Below are positions 23,400-32,102 of a stretch of DNA of 61,330 nucleotides, in pieces (the stretch's first letter is position 1; every line of letters starts with the position of its first letter). Position numbers and translations under genes: made by a program. Under the pieces are notes generated by a model. The model did no database searches and was not told where the DNA came from. It was given only the letters and a program-made list of their open reading frames with translations. The stretch lies in NCBI RefSeq assembly GCF_002101675.1, contig NZ_LQOY01000236.1:1-61330 (forward strand), in the 5' to 3' direction. Source of the DNA: Mycobacterium gordonae. Its GTDB lineage: Bacteria > Actinomycetota > Actinomycetes > Mycobacteriales > Mycobacteriaceae.

Positions 23400-24713
23400 T
23401 CAGGTCGCCGAGACGCCGGGAATGCGGCCTTCCCGGAAGGCCTCGACGAAATGCCGGTGGTCCTCCCGCACGGTCGCGGCGTACTCGAGCCCGAACGACA
23501 CCATGTCAGCGACGAAGTCGTCGAGGCGGTCGCCGACCGCTGCCACGATCGCGTCCTCGGTCTGGAAGTCGACCAGCGATTGGTCGCTGTCGGTGTCGCC
23601 GACGCAGTGCACCTTCGCAACCGCCTGCCCGAGTTGCTCGATGACCTCGGCAAGTTCGTCGGGCTCGGTCAGGTCGTCCCACTCCAGGTCGGATTCGTAT
23701 GGCGAGAGCTCGTTGACCACAAAGCCGATGCCGTCGATCTCGGTGTAGCCGAGCAGTTGATCAGCGTGGGCCTGCAGGGCGCGCTGTGAGATCGCGGTGC
23801 GGTGCCCGTGATGCTGGAAGTAGTCCCGCACCTTCTGATCGCTGACCACCCGGCTCGGCGCGGCGACGTTGCCCTGCTTCATCGACAGCATGATGTCGTT
23901 GTCGAGCGCCTGATTGAAGCCCTCAATCAAGATCGTGTAATTGGGCAGGCCCGCGCTGCCGATGCCGAACCCGGTCTTGCCGACCACGTCCTTCACGTCG
24001 TAGGTAACTTCGCTGCGTCGCTTGGCCTTCGGGATCGTCTCCAGATAACGCTCAAAGGCGCCGACCACCTTGTCGCGTTCGGGGTCGTCGAGCCGGCGAA
24101 CTCCCGGCGCGTCGCGAAACCGCCGGTCCCACTGGTCCACCCTGGTTATCCGGTCCAGCATCCCAGCGCGCGTCGACAGCCGTGCCGACTGCAGGGCCGA
24201 AAGCACCGCGCCACGCGCGGTCCGCAGGTTCAACGAGAAGGACGAGTCGTCCTCCACATCCACGAACCAGTGCACCTGCTTCATATACGACCGGACGAAC
24301 GTCTCGATCAGCCGCGATATCTCGGCATCGGAGAGCGCCTTCTGCCAGCACATCAATGCCACGCTGGCGGCGAATCGCTGCAGATCCCAGGTGAAGTGGC
24401 CGATGTAGGCCTCGTCGAAGTCGTTCACGTCGAAGATCAGCACGCCCGAGCCGTCCATGTAGGTGCCGAAGTTCTCCGCATGCAGGTCGCCCTGAATCCA
24501 CACCCGGCCGGTGCGCTCGTCGGCCCACCGGTCCTCCCGGTCGGCCATGTCGGCATAGAACAGACACGCGCTGCCCCGGTAGAACGCGAAGGGGTCGGCG
24601 GCCATCTTGCGGAACTTGGTGCGAAAGGCGTCCGGGTCGGCCTTCATCAGAGTCTCGAACGCCCCGACGAGGCAGTCGACGATGAACGACTCGCGGTCGT
24701 TGTTCTCGTGCAT
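23400..24713 (-). CDS. DUF2252 family protein
   Basis: A 437-aa protein with the DUF2252 pattern, related to the aminoglycoside-phosphotransferase/kinase fold: RTKFRKMAADPFAFYRGSA, WIQGDLHAENFGTY, VLIFDVNDFDEAY, DLQRFAASVAL, and the C-terminal QLGQAVAKVHC. GDLHxENFG and FDVNDFDE look like catalytic-loop and metal-binding motifs of a phosphotransferase, but the substrate is unknown. The frame stays open upstream. ATG 24713 is chosen because conserved sequence begins there (MHENNDRESF), with G-rich sequence about 12 bases before. It is divergent from the lipase gene. Confidence 0.85.
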   Translation of the reverse strand: MHENNDRESFIVDCLVGAFETLMKADPDAFRTKFRKMAADPFAFYRGSACLFYADMADREDRWADERTGRVWIQGDLHAENFGTYMDGSGVLIFDVNDFDEAYIGHFTWDLQRFAASVALMCWQKALSDAEISRLIETFVRSYMKQVHWFVDVEDDSSFSLNLRTARGAVLSALQSARLSTRAGMLDRITRVDQWDRRFRDAPGVRRLDDPERDKVVGAFERYLETIPKAKRRSEVTYDVKDVVGKTGFGIGSAGLPNYTILIEGFNQALDNDIMLSMKQGNVAAPSRVVSDQKVRDYFQHHGHRTAISQRALQAHADQLLGYTEIDGIGFVVNELSPYESDLEWDDLTEPDELAEVIEQLGQAVAKVHCVGDTDSDQSLVDFQTEDAIVAAVGDRLDDFVADMVSFGLEYAATVREDHRHFVEAFREGRIPGVSAT

Positions 24714-24879
24714 GACGTCGTTGTACCCCCCGCCGCGGCCGATGACGCCAGCGGTTTTTCCTCGGAAACGGGTGCGTCTCGAAGATGCGGGGACGCAAGC
24801 GAGTTGACCGATCCTTCGGCCCGCACGCTCGTACGATTTCAGGTAGATCCCGTTCCAGGCGTTCACCGTGGAGGTCGTA

Positions 24880-25575
24880 ATGACTCGGCTGGCCACTTTC
24901 GCCATCAGTGTTGCCGTGCTGGTGGCCCTGGCTTCGCCATGTCTTGTCGATCCGGTGCAACAGCGGCCGTATCGGGCGCTGACGCTGGACTTGCGGCTCA
25001 AACCGGTTGCCGTGATCGGCGATTCGTACACCACCGGCACCAACGAAGGGGGGCTGGGGCCGAACTCGTGGACCGCGCGGACCTGGCGGACGCTCACCGC
25101 GCCGGGACTGCGTATCGGGAGTGACGTGGCCGCCGAGGGCAGAGCCGGTTACGGGGCGGTCGGCGATCACGGCAGTATCTTCCAGGACCTGACCGCCAAG
25201 GTCGTCAAGCCCGAGGACGTGCTGGTGGTGTTCTTCGGTTCCCGCAACGACCAGGACGTCGACCCCGTGTTACTGGCTCAGCGTGTGCACGCCACGTTCA
25301 CCCTGGCGCGCCGGATGGCGCCTGCGGCGCGGTTGCTGGTGATCGGACCTCCGTGGCCGACGGCGGACGTGCCGGTGCCGGTGCTGGTGATTCGCGACGT
25401 GCTGGCCGGAGCGGCGTGGGCCGCCGGGGCCGATTTCGTCGACCCGATCGGGGATCGCTGGTTCGTGGACCGGCCGGAGCTGATCGGATCCGACGGGGTG
25501 CACCCCAACGACGCGGGGCATGAGTACCTGGCGGAGAAGATGGTGCCGCTCATTCGCTGGCAATTATCTAGGTAA
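24880..25575 (+). CDS. Secreted GDSL/SGNH lipase-like hydrolase (Rv0518 family)
   Basis: A 231-aa protein. An N-terminal hydrophobic signal (MTRLATFAISVAVLVALAS) is followed by block I VAVIGDSYTTG (catalytic Ser), block III FGSRND and block V DGVHPNDAGHEYL (Asp-His pair). These are the catalytic triad and oxyanion residues of SGNH esterases. Export and ester hydrolysis at the envelope are likely. The ATG at 24880 has GGAGG 5-10 bases upstream; the frame opens earlier without a better site. Length fits Rv0518. Confidence 0.9.
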   Translation: MTRLATFAISVAVLVALASPCLVDPVQQRPYRALTLDLRLKPVAVIGDSYTTGTNEGGLGPNSWTARTWRTLTAPGLRIGSDVAAEGRAGYGAVGDHGSIFQDLTAKVVKPEDVLVVFFGSRNDQDVDPVLLAQRVHATFTLARRMAPAARLLVIGPPWPTADVPVPVLVIRDVLAGAAWAAGADFVDPIGDRWFVDRPELIGSDGVHPNDAGHEYLAEKMVPLIRWQLSR

Positions 25576-25634
25576 GTCGAGGTGAGACGCCTGAGCGCCC
25601 GCGCTCGGATGTATTCAGTTGCCCCGCCGCAGCT

Positions 25635-25751
25635 TCAGTCTTCTGCGTGCCTCTCGTAATCCCAACGTTCAAGGCGCGCTTGCAATTGCACGAGACCAAG
25701 CCCGGCGACTGGCGCGGCTGCCGAGAGCAGCACCAACAGCATCGGACTCAT
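25635..25751 (-). CDS. 38-aa small membrane peptide (unlisted short gene)
   Basis: The peptide begins MSPMLLVLLSAAAPVAGLGL and ends LQARLERWDYERHAED. It has one membrane helix followed by a short amphipathic, charged tail. A GGAGG lies 7 bases before the ATG at 25751, and the frame closes at a TGA. I recall that short peptides with a hydrophobic N-terminus and an LQxRLERWDxxRHAED-like tail are recurrent in mycobacterial genomes. It lies between the convergent lipase and acyltransferase/SGNH genes. The function is unknown. Confidence 0.75.
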   Translation of the reverse strand: MSPMLLVLLSAAAPVAGLGLVQLQARLERWDYERHAED

Positions 25752-25831
25752 TTCAGAACCTCCAAAACCCTTCTATTGGTATCACGTTCGGGGTCATCAC
25801 ATGGTTCATTCGCTGATAATCCGCCGTCGTG

Positions 25832-27946
25832 TCATTCATTTGTTATGGTCCGATCGGCCAGTGCGCCGAGTACGGGTGCCAGGAGCTGCGCATACTCGGT
25901 GGTGACGTGGTTGTCGTCGCGGAACACCAGGGTGTCCCCGACGACCAGCGGGCACCGCTCGGGGCTGCAGAACAGGTCGGTCAGGTCCGCATAGGAGCCG
26001 CCCGCGGCGGTGGTGGCCCGTTGTTCGACGTCGATGCCGTCACCGTTGACCGCCACCGACCGTGCCGGCGCGCAGGTGCCGGCGTCGTCGAGGTGTGCGG
26101 ACAGGCAGGTTGGCGCCGATGATTGCGGATCGGCGACCGGCCCCAGCACCAGAACCTGCGAGCCCATGCCGCGCAGCTGCGCCACCACCGTGGCCAGTGC
26201 GTGGATCCAGGCCGGATCGTAGGAGGCGAAGCTGAAGTCGGCGTGGTAGCGCCGGCTCATGCTCAGCACCACCAGCCGCGGCCGTTCGGCGGCAAGGCGG
26301 CTTACGATCTCGCCGCGCCACTGCTCGCACTCGGTGTACTTGCGGCCCAGGTAGGGGCTGACGATCGGAATGTCCAGGAACGGGCAGGTGACCTTGGCCA
26401 TGGTCTCCAGCCGCCAGTGCCGCTGCTCGGCGACCCGCTGTAGCGCCGGGTCCCACATCGCCGCGTGGGAGTCACCGATCAGCGCGACGGTGGTGCGGGT
26501 GTCCCCGTCGCCTTTCACCGAAGCGCACTCGCTCTGCCCGACGTCGCGCCAGGACCGCATGCAGCCGTTGACGAACACCGCCGCCTTGTCGGCCGGCGCC
26601 GCCGCCAGCGACGGAGTGAGATTGGACGGCACCGCGCGCTGGTCGGCTGCCGCGGCGAGCATCTCCCGCGCTTGGGCGAACGCCTGCCGGACGGCCGCTT
26701 CCTGCGGACTCAGGTGTGGGTCGGGTACGGGGGGCAGCGCAACGATCTTCGCCTGCGGGGCGGCGGCGCCGTGTCCAACCGGGGCCGGTACGGCCGTCAG
26801 CAAGACCGCGCACGCGCAGGCGGCGACCGCGCTGGCGGCCCCGGCCACGGCCAGGCTCGCCTTGGCCGAACGGCGCAGCGCCGTGGCGAAGCGACCGGGA
26901 TTCTCCACCGCATGCATGGTGATGACAGCCAGTCCGGCCGACACCGTCGTTGCCGCCAGCCGGCCCGGCAACCCGCCCGGATCACCCAGCAGGGGAGGCA
27001 GCAGCAGCAGCACCGGCCAGTGCCAGAGGTACCAGGAGTAGGACACCCGGCCGATCGCCCGCATCACCGGTGGGCACAGTAGCCGGCCGACTCCCATGCC
27101 GCCGGTCACGCACCCGGCCCCGATCACCAGGGCGGTGCCGAGCACCGGAAGCAGCGCCGAGGTGCCGGGGTAGGGGGTGTGGGGGCCCAGCTGGGTGCAG
27201 GTCAGCAGGATCAGCGTCAGGCCGCCCCAACCCGCCACGGCCGCGGGCAGCAGGGGCAGTCGCTTCCACTGGTTGATCGTCAGCGCGACCAGCCCGCCGG
27301 CGGCCAGCTCCCACGCCCGGGTCGGCAGCGAGAAGAACGCCCAGGGTGGCGAGGTGCGCGTCCAAATCACCGCCGCCGCCAGTGATGCCGCGCCGACCAC
27401 CGTCACAACCACCGCATAGGGCAGGGTGCGCGCCGTTGCGATGCGTCGTGCCAACCACGCCGTTCCGATGATCAGGGCCGGCCACACCAGGTAGAACTGT
27501 TCCTCCACGCCCAGCGACCAGTAGTGCTGGAACGGCGACGGGGGCAGGTCGGCGACCATGTAGTCGGTGTTCTGGGCGGCGAATCGGTAATTGCCGACGT
27601 ACAGCATGCTGGCGATGCCGTCGGCGAACACCCGCCGGGCTTGCAACGGCGGCAGCACCACGGCCGCGACGACCGCGGTGACGATGCCGACGGTGGCCGC
27701 GGCCGGCAGCAGGCGCCGCGCGCGGGCTGCGTAGAAACGGCCCAGCGCAACGGTTTCGGTGGCACGGACCTCGCGCAGCAGCAGGCCCGTGATCAGGAAG
27801 CCGGAGATGACGAAGAAGACGTCCACGCCGATGTAACCGCCGGCGATTCCGGGGATACCGGCGTGATACAGCACGACGGCGATGACGGCGACGGCGCGCA
27901 GCCCCTCGATGTCCGGGCGAAACGGGGCGCGGTCCTGCTGGGTCAC
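25832..27946 (-). CDS. Acyltransferase family 3 / SGNH two-domain membrane protein (OafA-like)
   Basis: A 704-aa protein. The N-terminal acyltransferase-3 domain starts FRPDIEGLRAVAVIAVVLYHAG, followed by GGYIGVDVFFVISGFLITG and YWSLGVEEQFYLVWP, about ten helices, and an eleventh near residue 365. The C-terminal extracytoplasmic SGNH domain (about residues 470-700) has VALIGDSHAAMW and FRDDNHVTTEYA, giving Ser and Asp-His catalytic residues. This layout is typical of O-acetyltransferases of surface glycans or lipids. The GTG at 27946 lies 3 bases after the stop of the upstream esterase gene, so they form an operon. Confidence 0.9.
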   Translation of the reverse strand: MTQQDRAPFRPDIEGLRAVAVIAVVLYHAGIPGIAGGYIGVDVFFVISGFLITGLLLREVRATETVALGRFYAARARRLLPAAATVGIVTAVVAAVVLPPLQARRVFADGIASMLYVGNYRFAAQNTDYMVADLPPSPFQHYWSLGVEEQFYLVWPALIIGTAWLARRIATARTLPYAVVVTVVGAASLAAAVIWTRTSPPWAFFSLPTRAWELAAGGLVALTINQWKRLPLLPAAVAGWGGLTLILLTCTQLGPHTPYPGTSALLPVLGTALVIGAGCVTGGMGVGRLLCPPVMRAIGRVSYSWYLWHWPVLLLLPPLLGDPGGLPGRLAATTVSAGLAVITMHAVENPGRFATALRRSAKASLAVAGAASAVAACACAVLLTAVPAPVGHGAAAPQAKIVALPPVPDPHLSPQEAAVRQAFAQAREMLAAAADQRAVPSNLTPSLAAAPADKAAVFVNGCMRSWRDVGQSECASVKGDGDTRTTVALIGDSHAAMWDPALQRVAEQRHWRLETMAKVTCPFLDIPIVSPYLGRKYTECEQWRGEIVSRLAAERPRLVVLSMSRRYHADFSFASYDPAWIHALATVVAQLRGMGSQVLVLGPVADPQSSAPTCLSAHLDDAGTCAPARSVAVNGDGIDVEQRATTAAGGSYADLTDLFCSPERCPLVVGDTLVFRDDNHVTTEYAQLLAPVLGALADRTITNE

Positions 27947-27949
27947 CGG

Positions 27950-28810
27950 TTAGGTCGCCATCCAAGCGAGTTCGGCGGGCAACTGCGCGCGCCAGTAGTC
28001 GACGTCGTGCCCGCCCGGGGAGAAGCTGCCCGCCGGTTTCTTCTTCAGCTGGCTGACGAATTGGCTGGAGGAGAAGAAGAAACGGTCACCGATGCCGCAG
28101 TCGACTCTGATGGGAATGGAGTTCAGCACCGGCAGGCCGAAGACGGTGTTGCGGTTCCAGTCGTCGATGCTGTCGAACGCCCCGGGCGCGCTGCCGATGT
28201 AGGACATGTACAGCGCCGGACTGATGGCGCAGATGCCGGCGGTGCGAGCCGGCCCCAGCCGGGCGCCCAGCAGCAGCGCGCCGTAGCCGCCCATCGACCA
28301 ACCCAGGAACCCCACCCTGGAGGTGTCCATGCCCATCGACGTCAGCATCGGCAACAGCTCTTCGAGCACCATGGTGCCGGAGTCCTCGCCGTTGGCACGC
28401 CGGTGCCAGTAGCTGTTGGCACCGCCGTCCACGCCCACTACGGCGAACGGTGGCTTGCCCTCGTTGACCAGTTGCGCGAGCGCGTCCTCGACGCCGCAGT
28501 CGAGCATCTGGTTCGCGTCGCCGTCCTTGCCGTGCAGCGCGATCACCGGTCGCAGCATCTTGGTCTGGCCGGGTGGCATCGCAATGACCCAGTTGGTCTG
28601 AACGCCGCCGCGGGCGGCCGAGATGAAGGAGCCGGTGAGTTTGGTCGGCAGCGTCTTGCCGGCGGTCGGTGGGTCGAAGGGTGCCGGCGCCGTGGGTGCG
28701 GCCAGGGCGGTGAGCGGATCGGCCAGGGCACTGAGCGCCCAGGCGCCGGCCGCTGCGGCGCCCGCGCCGACACCCTTACGCAGCACTGAGCGTCGGGTCA
28801 GGTCGGCCAC
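27950..28810 (-). CDS. Tat-exported alpha/beta-hydrolase esterase (Rv0519c family)
   Basis: About 286 aa. A twin-arginine signal LTRRSVLRKGVGAGAAAAGA runs into an Ala-rich region ending TALAAP. The hydrolase has VIALHGKDGD (oxyanion region), nucleophile elbow GFLGWSMGGYGAL (GWSMG), DCGIGDRFF (probable acid) and SPGGHDVDYWR (probable His), an antigen-85/esterase D-like layout. It probably acts on acylated substrates in the cell wall. GTG 28810 places the start close to the RR motif; TTG 28819 is an alternative. It is cotranscribed with the acyltransferase/SGNH gene. Confidence 0.86.
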   Translation of the reverse strand: MADLTRRSVLRKGVGAGAAAAGAWALSALADPLTALAAPTAPAPFDPPTAGKTLPTKLTGSFISAARGGVQTNWVIAMPPGQTKMLRPVIALHGKDGDANQMLDCGVEDALAQLVNEGKPPFAVVGVDGGANSYWHRRANGEDSGTMVLEELLPMLTSMGMDTSRVGFLGWSMGGYGALLLGARLGPARTAGICAISPALYMSYIGSAPGAFDSIDDWNRNTVFGLPVLNSIPIRVDCGIGDRFFFSSSQFVSQLKKKPAGSFSPGGHDVDYWRAQLPAELAWMAT

Positions 28811-28922
28811 GATCGTCAATCATGCCGCGCCGAAGGCGCTTTGACGCCTCTGCCACGCCGTATTGCAAGGCACTCGTGACGACGGCGTGATACTGAGCCG
28901 GCTCAACTGCTAGCGTCCGGTG

Positions 28923-30308
28923 ATGCGGGAGGACCTAGACGACCGTGCCACGCTGAAACAAGGACTTTCGCAGCGCCAGCTCAGCATGATCGCGATCGGC
29001 GGCGTGATCGGCGCCGGACTATTCGTCGGCTCCGGGGTGGTGATCTCCGAAACCGGCCCCGCCGCCTTTTTGACCTATGCGATCTGCGGGCTGCTGATCG
29101 TCCTGGTGATGCGGATGCTGGGTGAGATGGCGGCGGCGAACCCGTCGACGGGGTCGTTCGCCGACTACGCCGCAACGGCGCTGGGCGGGTGGGCCGGATT
29201 CTCCGTCGGCTGGCTCTATTGGTACTTCTGGGTCATCGTCGTCGGATTTGAAGCCGTCGCCGGCGGAAAGGTGCTCAACTACTGGTTTCCGGCTCCGCTG
29301 TGGCTGTCCGCGTTGTGCCTGATGCTGCTGATGACGGCCACTAACTTATTTTCGGTGTCGTCATTCGGAGAGTTCGAATTCTGGTTTGCCGGAATCAAAG
29401 TCGCGACCATTGTGATCTTCCTTGGCGTGGGAGCGGCGTTCGTGTTCGGGTTGCTGCCCGGTCGTCATCTGGATTTCTCCAACCTGACATCTCATGGGGG
29501 CTTTTTCCCCAAGGGAGTGGCGGCCGTCTTCGCCGCCATTGTGGTGGTGATCTTTTCGATGGTGGGAGCCGAAGTCGTCACCATCGCCGCGGCGGAAAGC
29601 CGCGATCCGGCGGGGGCGATCGCGCGGGCGACGAGGTCGGTGGTGGCCCGTATCGTCATCTTCTTCGTCGGTTCGGTCCTGCTGTTGGTGATCATCATGC
29701 CGTGGGACTCGGTGGAACTCGGCGCATCGCCGTACGTGGCGGCGCTGCGCCACATGGGTCTGCGCGGCGCCGATCAGATCATGAACGCGGTGGTGCTCAC
29801 GGCGGTGCTGTCGTGTCTGAACTCGGGCCTGTACACGGCATCTCGGATGCTCTTTGTGCTTGCCGGGCGCGGTGAGGCACCGGCGCGATTGGTGCGACTC
29901 AGCGGTCGCGGCGTGCCCGCGACCGCAATCGGGTGTTCTTCGCTGGTGGGATTTCTGTGTGTGTTGATGGCCTGGCTGGCGCCCAATACGGTATTTCTCT
30001 TCCTGCTCAATTCCTCCGGTGCCGTCATCCTGTTCGTCTACCTGCTGATCGCCCTGTCGCAGATCGTGTTGCGGCGAAGGACATCTCAGCAGGACTTGCG
30101 GGTGAAGATGTGGTTGTTCCCGGTGCTGTCGATCCTGACGGCGGTGGGAATCGTTGCCGTGCTAGTCCAGATGGCGTTCGACCGCGGCACTCGAAGCCAG
30201 CTGTGGTTAAGCCTGCTCTCCTGGGTTGTGGTGCTGGCCGTGTACTTTGCTGCGCCGATAAGCAGGCGTAAACGGCTGGTGCGCAAGCAGATTAGCGAGA
30301 GTGGCTGA
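28923..30308 (+). CDS. gabP: GabP-like amino acid permease
   Basis: About 461 aa with twelve membrane segments of the APC superfamily, amino acid transporter family. Signatures are LKQGLSQRQLSMIAIGGVIGAGLFVGSG (first helix with GVIGAGLF), EMAAANPSTGSFADYA and VAAAES-like FSMVGAEVVTIAAAESRDP. Named by similarity to Rv0522; 4-aminobutyrate specificity is inferred only. ATG 28923 is used; GTG 28920 is directly before it. It is divergent from the esterase operon with a gap of about 110 bases, and marks the left boundary of the accessory stress block. Confidence 0.88.
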   Translation: MREDLDDRATLKQGLSQRQLSMIAIGGVIGAGLFVGSGVVISETGPAAFLTYAICGLLIVLVMRMLGEMAAANPSTGSFADYAATALGGWAGFSVGWLYWYFWVIVVGFEAVAGGKVLNYWFPAPLWLSALCLMLLMTATNLFSVSSFGEFEFWFAGIKVATIVIFLGVGAAFVFGLLPGRHLDFSNLTSHGGFFPKGVAAVFAAIVVVIFSMVGAEVVTIAAAESRDPAGAIARATRSVVARIVIFFVGSVLLLVIIMPWDSVELGASPYVAALRHMGLRGADQIMNAVVLTAVLSCLNSGLYTASRMLFVLAGRGEAPARLVRLSGRGVPATAIGCSSLVGFLCVLMAWLAPNTVFLFLLNSSGAVILFVYLLIALSQIVLRRRTSQQDLRVKMWLFPVLSILTAVGIVAVLVQMAFDRGTRSQLWLSLLSWVVVLAVYFAAPISRRKRLVRKQISESG

Positions 30309-30316
30309 CTCCGGCA

Positions 30317-30341
30317 GTTTGGACTGGCGTTGCGCGGGTAA
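30317..30341 (+). promoter_or_regulatory. SigF-like promoter of the manganese catalase gene
   Basis: GTTT (30317-30320), 15 bases, then GGGTAA (30336-30341), 47 bases before the ATG. This matches the mycobacterial SigF pattern (GTTT-N15-17-GGGTA, from memory). The same pattern with identical spacing precedes two neighbouring units. Confidence 0.65.
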
Positions 30342-30388
30342 TCGGCGAGATCGGGTCGAGACACATACGCAACAGCCCTGGGAGAATT

Positions 30389-31282
30389 ATGTTCATTCAC
30401 AACAAAGACCTGCAGTTCGAGGTGCGGGTCAGCCAACCGGACCCGCGGTTCGCCTCGCTGCTGATGGAGCAGTTCGGCGGCGCCAACGGCGAGCTGACCG
30501 CCGCGCTGCAGTACTTCATTCAGGCTTTCGTGCTGCGGGAGAAGAACCCCAGGATGTATGACCTGTTCATGGATATCGCCACCGAGGAACTGAGCCACCT
30601 CGAGATGGTCGGGTCGATGATCACCATGCTGCTGGACGGTTTGAACGACGATCTCAAGCTGGCCAACGACCGCTGCGACTGGATGCCATTGGTGGGCAGC
30701 AGGGACGGCCGTGAGCAGGCCATCCATCAGGTCGCGGTCAATCCGATGTTCCTGGTGCTCAGCGGTGGCGGCCCCGACGCCAAGGATTCCGCCGGCAACA
30801 ACTGGACCGGAGCGTTCATCGACGCCAACGGCGACCCGACGGTGGACCTGCGCAACAACCTCGCCGCGGAGTCGCGCGCGAAGATCGTCTATGAGTACCT
30901 CAAGCAGTTCACCGACGACCCGGGTGTTCAGGAGACGCTGACCTTCCTGATGACCCGGGAGGTCGCGCACTATCAGCAGTTCACCGCAGCCCTCAACGAG
31001 TTGCCGGTTAACTTCCCGCCGGGCACTCTGGCCGGCGACGAACGATTCCAGAACGTGGCCTTCAACATGTCCGACGGCGGAGGATCGGTGCGGGGGCCGT
31101 GGAATCAGGGACAGGGTCCGTGGCCCGAGGGCACCGAATGGCAGTACGTCAAAGAGCCGACCACGGAATGGCTGGGCAGCACCCTGCGGCAGAACACCGG
31201 GATGGACACCAACCCCGAAGGCTCACCCGCGGTCCCGAGCGACAAGCCGTTCACCCACGAACAGCGGACTCCGACCATGTAG
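30389..31282 (+). CDS. Manganese (non-haem) catalase
   Basis: A 297-aa ferritin-like four-helix protein of the Mn catalase family that dismutates hydrogen peroxide. Ligand residues are in place: E35 (NGELTAALQYF), E67 and H70 (ATEELSHLEMV), E161 (AAESRAKIVYEYL) and H194 (TREVAHYQQF). The E161-H194 spacing of 33 equals that of the Lactobacillus plantarum enzyme as I recall it. The C-terminal tail (GSVRGPWNQGQGPWP onward) is typical of the family. The ATG at 30389 has GGGAG upstream. It is absent from M. tuberculosis, and a SigF-like promoter precedes it. Confidence 0.93.
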   Translation: MFIHNKDLQFEVRVSQPDPRFASLLMEQFGGANGELTAALQYFIQAFVLREKNPRMYDLFMDIATEELSHLEMVGSMITMLLDGLNDDLKLANDRCDWMPLVGSRDGREQAIHQVAVNPMFLVLSGGGPDAKDSAGNNWTGAFIDANGDPTVDLRNNLAAESRAKIVYEYLKQFTDDPGVQETLTFLMTREVAHYQQFTAALNELPVNFPPGTLAGDERFQNVAFNMSDGGGSVRGPWNQGQGPWPEGTEWQYVKEPTTEWLGSTLRQNTGMDTNPEGSPAVPSDKPFTHEQRTPTM

Positions 31283-31310
31283 GTTCCCCATCACGTAAGT
31301 TCCCAATGGG

Positions 31311-31344
31311 AAAGGCCTGGCGTCATCGGGGACGCCAGGCCTTT
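31311..31344. terminator. Bidirectional intrinsic terminator
   Basis: A perfect 14-bp stem (AAAGGCCTGGCGTC and its complement) with a 6-base ATCGGG loop and A/T ends on both sides. It lies between the convergent Mn catalase and hemerythrin genes. Confidence 0.9.
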
Positions 31345-31356
31345 ACGTGTTGTGGC

Positions 31357-31941
31357 TCAGTGTATCTGGGGATCCGGCGGGTTGTCGTTCGCGCGGCCGG
31401 TGACCGCGTCGCGGACGTGGTCCACCACCGCGGCGCCCATGCCCATTGTCTTCTGCGTCAACGAATCTGACGGCGTGTTCGGGTGCGGGCGGGTCACCGC
31501 AACCTTTTTCGCGGTTTCCAGTTTGCCGCCGAGTTGCTCGAGTTCTTGCTGATCGACCGCCGCCGAGAAACGGGGCCACACAACATCTTGTTCGAACATG
31601 ATGTGCTCACGCCCGGCCTTGACGAATTCCTTGAGCGCTTCGTGATAATCCGGATTGCCCGGTGCGCTGTCTTCCAGGCGCTGCAGCAGCTTTTTACCCG
31701 CTTCTTCCTGGGCGATCGCCTGATCGGCCAGTTCGTCGCCGCCCTGCACGGCGCGCCGCACTGCAGGCCAGAAGAACTGCTCCTCGATCGCCTCGTGCTG
31801 TGACTCGGAGATGATCAGGTTGTTCACCATCGTCTCAAGACCACTGAGCTGCGCGCCGTCACCCTCCGGCGCCCCATCCAGTACTTCCAGCATGCCCAGC
31901 ACGCTCTTGTGATCTTCACGAAGAAATGTCAATGCATCCAT
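31357..31941 (-). CDS. Hemerythrin HHE-domain protein
   Basis: A 194-aa protein with two helical-hairpin repeats providing diiron ligands: LTFLREDHKSVLGMLEVLD, SESQHEAIEEQFFWPAV (HxxxE), and KEFVKAGREHIMFEQDVVWP (H..E). Hemerythrin-like proteins bind oxygen or respond to peroxide and nitric oxide, and in mycobacteria several belong to the SigF regulon. The C-terminal 50 residues are polar and possibly disordered. The ATG at 31941 has GAAAGG about 8 bases upstream. It is convergent with Mn catalase and shares its promoter type. Confidence 0.9.
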   Translation of the reverse strand: MDALTFLREDHKSVLGMLEVLDGAPEGDGAQLSGLETMVNNLIISESQHEAIEEQFFWPAVRRAVQGGDELADQAIAQEEAGKKLLQRLEDSAPGNPDYHEALKEFVKAGREHIMFEQDVVWPRFSAAVDQQELEQLGGKLETAKKVAVTRPHPNTPSDSLTQKTMGMGAAVVDHVRDAVTGRANDNPPDPQIH

Positions 31942-31975
31942 GTCATGGCCTTTCGTCTGTAGCGATCAGCTGCTA

Positions 31976-32000
31976 GTACCCGCGGTGGCTCTGGCGAAAC
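31976..32000 (-). promoter_or_regulatory. SigF-like promoter of the hemerythrin gene
   Basis: On the minus strand, GTTT (complement of 31997-32000), exactly 15 bases, then GGGTAC (complement of 31976-31981), 34 bases before the hemerythrin ATG. It is the same pattern and spacing as upstream of the catalase and FAD/Rieske genes. Confidence 0.65.
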
Positions 32001-32050
32001 GACGTCGTGAGGCAATGTCAAGCGCTACAGCATGATTGACACTCAGATCG

Positions 32051-32093
32051 CAAAACGCCCCCGTCAGCGGAGACCGCTGGCGGGGGCGTTTTG
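32051..32093. terminator. Strong intrinsic terminator
   Basis: A 20-bp stem with one G-T wobble (CAAAACGCCCCCGTCAGCGG against its partner) and an AGA loop, with AAAA and TTTT edges. It lies 10 bases after the stop of the minus-strand WGxxGxxG gene and insulates it from the hemerythrin promoter. Confidence 0.92.
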
Positions 32094-32102
32094 ACGACAG
32101 TG

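Noticed and set aside
22353..23789. 478-aa open frame on the plus strand
   Set aside because: It is antisense to the STAND cyclase, low complexity in character and with no motif; high-GC third positions produce such frames.
24714..24879. SigF-like box before the DUF2252 gene (GGGTAC near 24725)
   Set aside because: A GGGTAC is present 9 bases before the ATG, but no GTTT lies 15-17 bases upstream of it.
23802..25124. 440-aa open frame on the plus strand
   Set aside because: Antisense to the DUF2252 gene and overlapping the GDSL lipase in another frame.
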